Below, one piece after another: positions 52,212 to 60,368 of a stretch of DNA of 64,000 bases (position 1 is the stretch's first letter; each line of letters begins with the position of its first letter). Below the pieces are notes generated by a model that made no database searches, had not been told where the DNA came from, and worked only from the letters and a program-made list of their open reading frames with translations. The stretch covers positions 1 through 64,000 of the forward strand of contig JBBRAX010000023.1 of the NCBI GenBank assembly GCA_038206395.1, given 5' to 3'. The translations under genes and the position numbers were made by a program. This stretch comes from JAGSPQ01 sp038206395. GTDB taxonomy: Bacteria; Myxococcota; Myxococcia; Myxococcales; Myxococcaceae.

Positions 52212-53789
52212 GTGGCCAAGCTGGGTCCGTTCGAGCTGATCCGTAAACTCGGTGCGGGAGCGACTGCTGAAGTCTTCCTCGCCAGCGGCCCCAACGCGCG
52301 CGGCGAAGATTTGATCGCGCTCAAGCTGATGCTCGAGCACCTCGCGGAAGACGAGGGCGTCCGGAAGGCGTTCCTTCAAGAAGGTCGAACGGCGGCGCTG
52401 CTGCGGCACCCGAACATCGTCGAGGTGTTCGACGTCGGCGAGGTGAACGGGCGCGGCTTCCTCGCGATGGAGCTCGTGCGCGGGTGGAGCGTGTCGGCGC
52501 TGCTGAAGAAGATGAAGCTCTCGAAAGAGACGATGTCGCCGGACGAGGCCTGTGAGGTGGTGCGGCAAGGCGCGCTGGGGCTGCACTTCGCGCACGAGAT
52601 TCGCGGGGCCGACGGAAAAGCGCTGGGGCTCGTGCACCGCGACGTGTCGCCGCAGAACCTGATTCTTTCGGAGAAAGGCGAGGTGAAGGTCGCCGACTTC
52701 GGGCTCGCGAAAGCGACGGCGGCGCAGGCGACGGTGACCCGCGGCATCAGGGGGAAGATGAAGTACATGCCGCCTGAGCAGCTGAAGGGCGAAGCGCTGG
52801 ATGCGCGGAGCGACGTGTTCGCGCTGGGCGCGGTGCTGTGGGAATTGATCACGGGCCAGGGCCTGTACCCGGGCAGCAGCGAGGCCGAGATCTTTCAAGC
52901 GGCGCTCTTCAACCCGCAGCCGCACCCCGACGAGGTGATGCGTGGCCTCTCGCGCGCAATGGTCGACGTGCTGCAGAAGTCGGTGGAGCGCGACCCGGCG
53001 CGGCGGTTTCAGACGGCGCAAGCGATGGCCGAACAGCTGCTGCCGCTGGTGCAGCCGGACTCGGGAAAGAAGCTGGGCGCGCTGATCGCGAAGCACTTCG
53101 AGCCTCTGCCGAAGTCGTCGAATGAGAACGCGGCGCCGACGCAGCAGGTGAAGCGACGGCCAGGGCTGCTCCCGCCTCCGTCAAAGCTCCGGGGGCCTGC
53201 GCCGGAACCCAGAGAGAGCGCGACGATCATGTCGCTGCCGCCCGTGATGGATCGATCGAAGGGCCACAGCAGCCCGACGATCATGGCGCTGAGGCCGATG
53301 GACACCCTGATGGACGCCGACGGCGGCTCGTCGGAAACCTTCTCATCGCTGCCGCTGCGCCCGAAGCGGCGGAGGTTGATCGCCGCGCTCGTCTTCGCAG
53401 GGCTGGGGATCTTCACGGCGTCGGTGGTCGCGGGGCGGTACTTCAGCGAGCGCCACGCGCGCCGCGACTTCGAAGAGATTCCTCTGGCCGCCGAGGCAGG
53501 CGTCGAGCCGGTCGAAGTCCCCGCGGCCGTCGACGAGCCAGGCACGAAGGCGCCACCGAAAGGGAAGAAGTCGCGAGAAGGACTGCGCGGGTTCGTCACC
53601 ATCGACGCGAATGTTCCCGCGCTCGTGAGCGTCGGCGGGAAGGATTTCGGGATGACGCCCGTGAAGGTCACCCTGCCCGTCGGCAAGCACCGCCTCAAGG
53701 TCGCGACCCCCGACGGCGCGATGGCGAATGATCTCGAGATGACGATCGTCGCTGGCGGCAACGGGCGGCGCACCGTGCTGCTGCGATGA
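52212..53789 (+). CDS. Membrane Ser/Thr protein kinase with PEGA domain
   Basis: 525 residues from GTG 52212. Hanks-type kinase: Gly loop LGAGATAEV, catalytic Lys in ALKLML, HRDVSPQN catalytic loop, DFGLA, and activation segment GKMKYMPPEQ (residues about 5-270). A Pro-rich linker with repeated SPTIM/ATIM segments precedes one membrane helix (about 393-412, LIAALVFAGLGIFTASVVAG). The extracytoplasmic end is a PEGA domain (GFVTIDANVPALVSVGGKDFGMTPVKVTLPVGKHRLKV). Such kinases are numerous in myxobacteria. No neighbouring gene reveals its target. Confidence 0.93.
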   Translation: MAKLGPFELIRKLGAGATAEVFLASGPNARGEDLIALKLMLEHLAEDEGVRKAFLQEGRTAALLRHPNIVEVFDVGEVNGRGFLAMELVRGWSVSALLKKMKLSKETMSPDEACEVVRQGALGLHFAHEIRGADGKALGLVHRDVSPQNLILSEKGEVKVADFGLAKATAAQATVTRGIRGKMKYMPPEQLKGEALDARSDVFALGAVLWELITGQGLYPGSSEAEIFQAALFNPQPHPDEVMRGLSRAMVDVLQKSVERDPARRFQTAQAMAEQLLPLVQPDSGKKLGALIAKHFEPLPKSSNENAAPTQQVKRRPGLLPPPSKLRGPAPEPRESATIMSLPPVMDRSKGHSSPTIMALRPMDTLMDADGGSSETFSSLPLRPKRRRLIAALVFAGLGIFTASVVAGRYFSERHARRDFEEIPLAAEAGVEPVEVPAAVDEPGTKAPPKGKKSREGLRGFVTIDANVPALVSVGGKDFGMTPVKVTLPVGKHRLKVATPDGAMANDLEMTIVAGGNGRRTVLLR

Positions 53790-53900
53790 AAAACAAAGAC
53801 CCAGCTCAGTGGGGGGCCTGCATCGCCAGCAAGCGGATCACCCGCCAGAAGCGGGTGGTGGGTTCGATGTCGCGCGACGCAGACTCCGACAACCACACCC

Positions 53901-54101
53901 GTGACCCAGGTTTTCGGCGCTGCTGGTCGTTCGACCGGCGAGATGCTGGAAGCCGCGAAAGAGTTTGCGTCCTCAAAGGCTTACGCTGCTCGAACTGACG
54001 AAGGCGTGATCAGAAGAAAAGGCTACCTGCGGCTCGCGGCGCACTTCGATCGAGCGAGCGACGAACGCGTTGCGCGCGACATCCTTGCGGGGATCCGCTG
54101 A
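53901..54101 (+). CDS. Possible 66-aa protein, low confidence
   Basis: GTG 53901 opens 66 codons (GRSTGEMLEAAKEFASSKAY, then KGYLRLAAHFDRASDERVAR), helical with good amino-acid balance, but third-position G+C is lower than in neighbours and no ribosome site is seen. Could be a small horizontally acquired gene or the end of a decayed one. The rest of 53790-54169 holds only a hairpin. Confidence 0.35.
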   Translation: MTQVFGAAGRSTGEMLEAAKEFASSKAYAARTDEGVIRRKGYLRLAAHFDRASDERVARDILAGIR

Positions 54102-54115
54102 CAGCTCCTGCGGTC

Positions 54116-54148
54116 GGTTCCCCGGCTTCTCTGGGGACCAACGGAACC
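54116..54148. terminator. Nested inverted repeats between kinase and cheR ends
   Basis: GGTTCCCC (54116-54123) can pair with GGGGACC (54133-54139); GGTTCC can instead pair with GGAACC (54143-54148). The alternative stems sit between convergent gene ends, consistent with a terminator for either strand. No T-run. Confidence 0.4.
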
Positions 54149-54169
54149 TCGTCCCGAACCCGAAAGGCG

Positions 54170-55390
54170 CTAGCGATATCCGAGCCGGGCCAGCGCCTGC
54201 TCACACGCGCGCTTCAGCCGTTCGGGATTCAGAAAGAACGGCGTCGCGCGCGGCTTCCCGCCGTTGAGCATCGCGAGCGCCCGCCGGTACTCACTGCTCG
54301 CGTCCGCGTTCGCCCCGCGCTGTTCTGCGAGCATGCCGAGCAGGTACCGGGCCGGAGCGAGGTCGGGTGTGAGGTACAGCGCCTTCCGTAACCCGGCCTC
54401 GGTCTGATCATCGCTTTGCCCCGCGGCGGACCACTCGAGGACGAGCTCGAACAGCTTCTCGCCTTCACTGCGCGGATCGAGCTCCAGCGGCGGAAGATCT
54501 GACGACGGCGTCTTCGAGACGAAAGGAACAGGAACAGGAACTGGCGGCGCCGACGGGCGCGGCGGTGGCACCACGACGGGCGGCGCGTCCGACGGCGATC
54601 GCCGACGGTAGAAGAACGCCTGCGCGTACCGAAGCACCTCGAGCTGTTCGCTCTTCCCCAGCAGCGGCTCGGCAGCCCCGAGGACCAGCACCCCACCCGG
54701 CCGCAGGCGATCGATGAGGCCGAGCACCACCTTCTCCCATGCGCGCTCGGTGAAATAGATGAGCACGTTGCGGCAGAAGATGAGGTCGTAGCCGCCGCCC
54801 GTCACCGGCAGCGGGTACGGGTGATCCATCAGGTTGTGCCGCAGCCAGGTCGCCTGCCGCGCGAGCTCGGGCACCAGCGCGTACCGGCCGGCCGCCTCGT
54901 GAAAGTAGCGCTCGCGAATCGCCGGCGGCACGCGCTTCATCGCCTCAGGAGCGAACGCCAGCTTCTGCGCCATCGCCAACGCGCTCGCGGCGATGTCGGT
55001 GCCCAGCACGCTGCTCGTCACATCGGCTCCGGCCTCGCGCAGAAGAATCAGCAGCGTGGCGACTTCTTCACCGGTGGCACAGCCGGCGCTCCAGACCTTC
55101 AGCCCGCGGCGGTCGGCCAGCAGCGACGGCAGCAGCTTCGATCGCACCGCCTGCAGCTGCACCTCGTCGCGAAAAAGGTCCGTCTTGTGGACGCTGATCG
55201 CGCTCATCAGCTCGGCGAGATCCGCGGCGCCGCGCAGCGACTTCAGGTGCTCCAGGTACGCGTCGGCCGTGCGCCCGCCCTGCCGCGCGGCAATCGCCTC
55301 TTCCAGCCGGCCCAGCTGCTGGCGGCTGAGCGACGAGCCGGTGCGCTCGGCGACATAGCGGCACACATTCGAGAGCTCCGGGCGCGTCAC
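54170..55390 (-). CDS. cheR: CheR-type chemoreceptor methyltransferase with C-terminal extension
   Basis: 406 residues from GTG 55390. The N-terminal CheR all-helical domain and the SAM-binding domain are clear: SAGCATGEEVATLLILL, GTDIAASALAMAQ, LIFCRNVLIYF, LVLGAAEPL. A Pro-rich linker (PPVVVPPPRPSAPPVPVPVP) leads to a helical extension with a TPR-like pair (AGLRKALYLTPDLAPARYLLGMLAEQRGANADASSEYRRAL), as in CheR fused to tetratricopeptide repeats. It methylates glutamates of MCPs; the two MCP genes at 60-64 kb are the likely substrates. It is separated from cheB by an opposite-strand lipoprotein gene. Confidence 0.93.
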   Translation of the reverse strand: MTRPELSNVCRYVAERTGSSLSRQQLGRLEEAIAARQGGRTADAYLEHLKSLRGAADLAELMSAISVHKTDLFRDEVQLQAVRSKLLPSLLADRRGLKVWSAGCATGEEVATLLILLREAGADVTSSVLGTDIAASALAMAQKLAFAPEAMKRVPPAIRERYFHEAAGRYALVPELARQATWLRHNLMDHPYPLPVTGGGYDLIFCRNVLIYFTERAWEKVVLGLIDRLRPGGVLVLGAAEPLLGKSEQLEVLRYAQAFFYRRRSPSDAPPVVVPPPRPSAPPVPVPVPFVSKTPSSDLPPLELDPRSEGEKLFELVLEWSAAGQSDDQTEAGLRKALYLTPDLAPARYLLGMLAEQRGANADASSEYRRALAMLNGGKPRATPFFLNPERLKRACEQALARLGYR

Positions 55391-55461
55391 GCGGCGCCAA
55401 ACTTACGCCGCCCTCGCCTTTCTGGTTTGCGCTTTCACCCCGTTTTCGTTCTCGTGCACCC

Positions 55462-57123
55462 GTGAAAAGACTCGCGCCCTTCCTCGTCCCGTTGGTCGCT
55501 GCCCTGCTCTGTGCTTGCGGCACGAAGGGCAACTGCAACACCACCAACTGCGCCGGCTGCTGTGACGATCAGTCGTACTGCCAGCTGAACTACACCGCGT
55601 CGGCCTGCGGCAAAGGTGGCTCGAAGTGCGCCGCCTGCCCCACCAGCAACACCTGCTCCGACGGCGTCTGCACCGCGTTCAATGGAGCCGGCGGTGGCGA
55701 CGGTACGGGCGGAGGCGGAGGCGGAGGCGGGGCAACCGGCGGCGGTGCCGGAACCGGCGGAGGCAGTGGCGGCGGCGGAATGATGGCGGGCGACGCGGGC
55801 GACGCGGGCTACTCGCGCTTTGCGACGATGGCGATGAACTGGCCGGTGCCTGCCTCGGGCCTGGCCGATGGCTTCAACTTCCCGAAGGGCCTTGCGTCGG
55901 TGCGGCTGTGGGACACTTTCGACATCGACGGCGACGGCAAGCCAGACCTCATCCACACCGGCAACACGACGACCGGCAGCGTCTGGAGCAGCCCGGTGAA
56001 CCCGATGCCCTTCTGGAAGGTCTACAAGAATATGGGCAGCGGCTTTTCCACCACCGCGACGACCTGGCTGGTGCCCCCGAGCGGCACGGCCGAGGGCTTC
56101 AACGTCACCCAGTCGTTCGCGAAAGGAAAGCAGTGGGCGACCTTCGACATCGACGGCGACGGCCGGCCCGACCTGGTGCAGACCGCGAACACCAACGACG
56201 CGGTGTTTCCGGGTCCGGCGTGGCGCTTGTTCAAGAACACCGGCACCGGCTTCGCCGCCACCGCGACCAACTGGCCGCTGCCTGCGACGACGATGCTCGA
56301 TGGGTACAACGCGAAAGAATCGAACGCATCGCCGAAGGTGTGGTCGACGTTCGACCTCGACGGCGACAAGCTGCCCGACCTGGTGATCACGTCGGTCGCG
56401 GGCGCCGTGTTCGATGGCGGCACGTCGTCCGAGTGGCACCTGCACCGCAACACCGGCACCGGCTTCTCGCCGCTGTCCGTCGATTGGCGCGTGCCCGGCA
56501 GCGGCCTGGCCGACGGCTTCAACCAGCCCGCCTCGGCCGTTTCGGTGCGCCAGTGGACGACGATGGACCTCGACGGCGACGGCCTGGTCGACCTGGTGCA
56601 GACGGCGAATCCCCAGGGCGGCGCGGTGTTCCTCGGCGCGACTCCGTTCTGGCGCGTCTACAAGAATACCGGCAGCGCGTTTGCCGCGGCCTTCACGCAG
56701 TGGCCCGTGCCAGTGAATGGGCTCGCCGACGGCTTCTATGCCTCCGAGGTCCAGACCACCTCGCGCCGGTGGACGACGCGCGATCTGAACGGCGACGGAA
56801 GGCCCGACCTCGTTCACACCGGCAACGTCATCAGCGGCCAGGTCTGGGGCGCCGACGCGGGCATGCCGTACTGGAACGTGTATGGGAACACGGGCGCGGG
56901 TTTCGTCCAGGCGCCGCAGGCCTTCACCGTGCCCCCCACCGGGCTCGCCGAGGGCTTCAACAGCGCCACGTCGAGCCTGAGCCTCAACCGCTGGCAGACC
57001 TTCGACCTCGACGGCGATGGCAACGACGACCTGGTGCACACCGGAAACGTGGTGGGCGATGCGGTGTGGTCAGACCCGCAGCAGCCCGCCGCCTTCTGGA
57101 AGGTGTACGCCCCGCGTCACTGA
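55462..57123 (+). CDS. FG-GAP/VCBS-repeat lipoprotein
   Basis: 553 residues from GTG 55462. Lipoprotein signal MKRLAPFLVPLVAALLCAC, a Cys-rich stretch (ten Cys between residues about 25 and 70), a Gly-rich linker, then six repeats of about 65-70 residues, each containing a calcium-loop DxDGDGxxDL (for example DIDGDGKPDLIHTGN), FWKVYKNTG-like and GLADGF motifs. The repeats should form a six-bladed beta-propeller on the cell surface. It lies between cheB and cheR on the opposite strand, and its last 7 bases overlap the end of cheB. Confidence 0.9.
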   Translation: MKRLAPFLVPLVAALLCACGTKGNCNTTNCAGCCDDQSYCQLNYTASACGKGGSKCAACPTSNTCSDGVCTAFNGAGGGDGTGGGGGGGGATGGGAGTGGGSGGGGMMAGDAGDAGYSRFATMAMNWPVPASGLADGFNFPKGLASVRLWDTFDIDGDGKPDLIHTGNTTTGSVWSSPVNPMPFWKVYKNMGSGFSTTATTWLVPPSGTAEGFNVTQSFAKGKQWATFDIDGDGRPDLVQTANTNDAVFPGPAWRLFKNTGTGFAATATNWPLPATTMLDGYNAKESNASPKVWSTFDLDGDKLPDLVITSVAGAVFDGGTSSEWHLHRNTGTGFSPLSVDWRVPGSGLADGFNQPASAVSVRQWTTMDLDGDGLVDLVQTANPQGGAVFLGATPFWRVYKNTGSAFAAAFTQWPVPVNGLADGFYASEVQTTSRRWTTRDLNGDGRPDLVHTGNVISGQVWGADAGMPYWNVYGNTGAGFVQAPQAFTVPPTGLAEGFNSATSSLSLNRWQTFDLDGDGNDDLVHTGNVVGDAVWSDPQQPAAFWKVYAPRH

Positions 57124-58196
57124 GCGCTGGCGCCGAGCTTCTCGCCGCGCGCCAGCCGCAACAGCACCTGGGCCAGATCGTCGCCGTGCGCGATGTGCTC
57201 GACCGCGTTGCGCGCGATTGCGGCCCCCGGCATGCCGAACACCACGCACGTTTCCTGGCTCTGCGCGACCGTGCGGCCGCCCGCGTTCTTGATCGCGAGC
57301 ATGCCGTCGGCTCCATCGGCGCCCATGCCGGTGAGGATCATGCCGACCGTGCGACGCCCGTAGGTCTTCGCCGCCGACTCGAGAAGCATGCTCGCGCTGG
57401 GCACGTGGCCGTCGCGCGGCTCTCCGGCAATCACCGCTACCTTTCCGCGCTGGGGCACCACCAGGTGCTTGTCGGGAGGCGCAATCAACACCACGCCGGG
57501 CACCAGCGAATCGCCGTCTTGCGCCACCTTGATCTTCAGCTTCGAGCTCGCCGAAAGCCAGCCGGCCAGCGACTCGGCAAAAGCGGCGTTGATGTGCTGA
57601 ACGATCACGATCGGCGCCGGGAAATCAGCCGGAAGATCAGACAGCAGCCGGTGCACGACCTGCGGGCCACCCGTCGAGCTCGCGATCGCCACCACGCCAA
57701 TCGCCGAGGTCGAGAAGGCGACCGAGTCTGGGATGGCCGGCAGCGCGGCGGGGTACGACGCGCTGGGCGTCTTCCGCACGCCGCGCAGGTGGCGAATCAC
57801 GCGCACCGACGACAGCAGCTTCACTTCGCGCGCGAGGTTCCAGGCTTCGGGCCCGGCATCGAGCGCGGGCTTCACTTGAAGGGCCAGCGCTCCGACCTCG
57901 AGCGCGCGGTGGGTCAGTTCGGGCGCCTGGTTCCGCGGGTCAGCGGTGAGCACCAGAATCGGGGTCGGAATCTCCCCCATGATCTTCTCGGTCGCCGTCA
58001 GCCCGTCCATCACCGGCATGTCGACGTCCATCGTGATCACCTGCGGCTTCAGGGCCCGCGTCTTTTCGATCGCTTCCTGCCCGTTCGCGGCGGTGCCGAT
58101 GACCTCGAGCGTCGGATCCTTGCTGAGCGCGTCGACAATCAGCTGCCGGCACAGCGGTGAATCATCGACGACCAGCACACCGACTTTCAGAGCCAT
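57117..58196 (-). CDS. cheB: CheB-type chemotaxis methylesterase response regulator
   Basis: 359 residues from ATG 58196. N-terminal receiver domain: acidic pair Asp11-Asp12, phosphoacceptor Asp57 (VITMDVDMP), Lys near 109. The C-terminal methylesterase domain from about 165 carries the Ser-His-Asp triad contexts ASSTGGP, VQHINAAFAESLAGW and GMGADGADGM. It removes methyl groups from MCPs or deamidates them when phosphorylated by CheA. It follows the CheA-REC gene by 9 bp. Confidence 0.95.
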   Translation of the reverse strand: MALKVGVLVVDDSPLCRQLIVDALSKDPTLEVIGTAANGQEAIEKTRALKPQVITMDVDMPVMDGLTATEKIMGEIPTPILVLTADPRNQAPELTHRALEVGALALQVKPALDAGPEAWNLAREVKLLSSVRVIRHLRGVRKTPSASYPAALPAIPDSVAFSTSAIGVVAIASSTGGPQVVHRLLSDLPADFPAPIVIVQHINAAFAESLAGWLSASSKLKIKVAQDGDSLVPGVVLIAPPDKHLVVPQRGKVAVIAGEPRDGHVPSASMLLESAAKTYGRRTVGMILTGMGADGADGMLAIKNAGGRTVAQSQETCVVFGMPGAAIARNAVEHIAHGDDLAQVLLRLARGEKLGASAQ

Positions 58197-58205
58197 GTTT
58201 CCTCG

Positions 58206-60362
58206 TTAGGCCAGCAAACGGCTTACAACGTCAACCAGATCCTGCCGCACCAGGTCGCCCTTGGTGATGTAGCCATCTGCACCGGCGTCCATGCCTTTGC
58301 GCCTGTCGGCCTCCGACCCACGCGTGGTCACGATCACCACCGGCAGCGTGTGCAGCGTCGGGTGGCTCTTCAAGCGGCGCGTCAGCTCGAGCCCGTCGAC
58401 CTTCGGCATCTCGAGGTCCGTCACCACCATGTCGACGGCTTCACGGCCCAGCCTTTCGATCGCCTCCGCGCCGTCGTGCGCGTTCACAACCTCGTAGCCG
58501 ACCGCTTCGAGCAGCGACGACAGCAGCTCGCGGGTCAGGGGCGAGTCGTCGACGACGAGGATCTTGCGGCGGCGGGTGACCTCGGCCTTTCGCAGCGTGT
58601 TGCCCAGGCGCGTGGTGCGGCCGTGCGCGGTGGAGACGAGGTGCGCGGACGAGAGGACGAGCGCGAGGCTGCCGTCGGCCAGAGGCGTCGCTCCTGAGAG
58701 GTGCGCGAAGCGCGACAGCATTCCCTTCAGCGGAAACACCGCCTGCACCCGCTCTTCGAGCACACGATCGACCGCGATCGCTGCCGACTGCCCGCGGCCC
58801 TTCAAGAGCAGCACGAGTTCGCCCGTCGTCGCGGGACGCTCGGGGGCAGTGCCGAGAATCGAAGAGATCGACGCAAAGGGCACCACTTCCGAGTCGACGA
58901 AGAGCGCTGGCCGCCCCGCCACCTCGCGCCGCTGGCCCTCTTCCACCACCAGCGCGTGATCCACGTTCGACGCCTGCAGACACAGCCTTTCGTCTCCGAC
59001 TTCGACGAAGAGCAGCGGAGCGACGGTCAACGACACGGGTACCCGAAGCTCGAAGGTCGCGCCGTGGCCGGGAGTCGAGGTGACAGTGGCTTCGCCGCCC
59101 AGCGCGACCATGCGCACGCGCACCACGTCGAGCCCCACCCCGCGGCCCGAGACGTCGGTGACTTCTTCTTTCGACGAGAAGCCCGCGAGAAAGATGAGGT
59201 CCAGCGCCGCTTCGTCCGACAGCGCCCCCACCTGCGCTGGGTCGACCAGGCCCTTGCGCACCGCGACCTCGCGCAGCTTCACCGGGTCGAGCCCGCGCCC
59301 GTCGTCTTCCACCTTGAGCAACAGCCTTTCGCCCTCGCGCCGGGCGTGCAGCGACAGGTGCGCGCGCGGCGACTTGCCGGCCTCGATCCGCGCCTGGCGG
59401 TCTTCGACCCCGTGATCGAGCGCGTTGCGCACCAGGTGCATCAGCGGCTCGCGCAGCGACTCGAGCACCGAACGATCGATGCGGGTGTCTTCGCCTTCCA
59501 CGTCGAGGTCGACTTCCTTGCCGAGCTCGCGCGACAGGTCGCGCACCATGCGCGGGTACTGCTCGAACAGCACGTGCAGCGGCAGCATGCGCAGCGACTG
59601 GATCTCTTCCGACAGCCCGGTGAGATCGCGCAGCTCTTCGTTGGCGAGCAGCTTTCCTTCGCGGTGCAGCTCGGCCGCCGCGTCCTTCGACTTGCCCAGG
59701 CGGGTCGCGACCTCGGCGCCCGCGGGCCCCAGGTCTTCGGCCAGGCGCTGAATCTGCTGCAGCTCGCGGGTCAGCTGCAGGCGGCGAAGGGCGGCGAGCT
59801 CGCGACGTCGGCCACGCGCGAGCAGGCTCGTCACCGCTGAGGTGAGCAGATCCAGCGACGCCTGGCCGATGCGCACGCTCGCGTCGACGCGCGCTGCCGC
59901 CGCGGGTTCCGACTCGACCTGCGCCATCGGAGCCGACGGCGGAGGAGCAGGAGCGGAAGACGCCGGCGCCGGCGGTGCCTCACCCTTCTCGGCTGCCACC
60001 CGCTGCTTCAACCAGTCGAGCAGGCGGGGAAGATCAGGCGGCGCACCGACCGAGGCCCCCGCGAGCACGGTCACCGCGTCCGACGCGACCAGCAGCGCAT
60101 CGGTGGACGCGGGCGCCAGCTGGTAGCGGCCCGGCTGCGCGGCACGCACCACCTCTTCCATCTCGTGCACCAGCGCGTTGATGTCGGCGAACCCCATCAT
60201 CCGCGCTTCGCCCTTGAGCCCGTGGAGCTCGCGCAGCGCCGCCTTGCCGACCTCGAGGTCGGGCTGCCCTTCGAGCTGCATCAGGTACCGGCCGATCTTC
60301 TCGAGCCGTTCGAGCACCAGCTCGCGGAACTGCTGCAGCAGCTTTTCGCGGGGGGTCGACAC
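58206..60362 (-). CDS. CheA-receiver hybrid histidine kinase (FrzE-like)
   Basis: 718 residues from GTG 60362. Order: Hpt domain with phospho-His47 (ELHGLKGEARMMGF), an Ala/Pro linker without a recognisable P2 domain, dimerisation helices, the HATPase domain (HLVRNALDHGVEDRQAR, VEDDGRGLDP, GRGVGLDVVR, TPGHGATFELRVP), a CheW-like P5 domain, and a C-terminal receiver (LVVDDSPLTRELL, VVTDLEMPKVDG, Lys near the end). The fused receiver and missing P2 are features shared with Myxococcus FrzE. It should phosphorylate its own receiver and CheB, signalling to a motility or other output not in this window. Confidence 0.94.
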   Translation of the reverse strand: MSTPREKLLQQFRELVLERLEKIGRYLMQLEGQPDLEVGKAALRELHGLKGEARMMGFADINALVHEMEEVVRAAQPGRYQLAPASTDALLVASDAVTVLAGASVGAPPDLPRLLDWLKQRVAAEKGEAPPAPASSAPAPPPSAPMAQVESEPAAAARVDASVRIGQASLDLLTSAVTSLLARGRRRELAALRRLQLTRELQQIQRLAEDLGPAGAEVATRLGKSKDAAAELHREGKLLANEELRDLTGLSEEIQSLRMLPLHVLFEQYPRMVRDLSRELGKEVDLDVEGEDTRIDRSVLESLREPLMHLVRNALDHGVEDRQARIEAGKSPRAHLSLHARREGERLLLKVEDDGRGLDPVKLREVAVRKGLVDPAQVGALSDEAALDLIFLAGFSSKEEVTDVSGRGVGLDVVRVRMVALGGEATVTSTPGHGATFELRVPVSLTVAPLLFVEVGDERLCLQASNVDHALVVEEGQRREVAGRPALFVDSEVVPFASISSILGTAPERPATTGELVLLLKGRGQSAAIAVDRVLEERVQAVFPLKGMLSRFAHLSGATPLADGSLALVLSSAHLVSTAHGRTTRLGNTLRKAEVTRRRKILVVDDSPLTRELLSSLLEAVGYEVVNAHDGAEAIERLGREAVDMVVTDLEMPKVDGLELTRRLKSHPTLHTLPVVIVTTRGSEADRRKGMDAGADGYITKGDLVRQDLVDVVSRLLA

Positions 60363-60368
60363 GGGCCT

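Noticed and set aside
53786..53998. Plus-strand 70-codon frame starting at the kinase stop
   Set aside because: Composition is erratic, rich in Arg/Ser/Asp, with no ribosome site beyond the overlap; better explained as noise.
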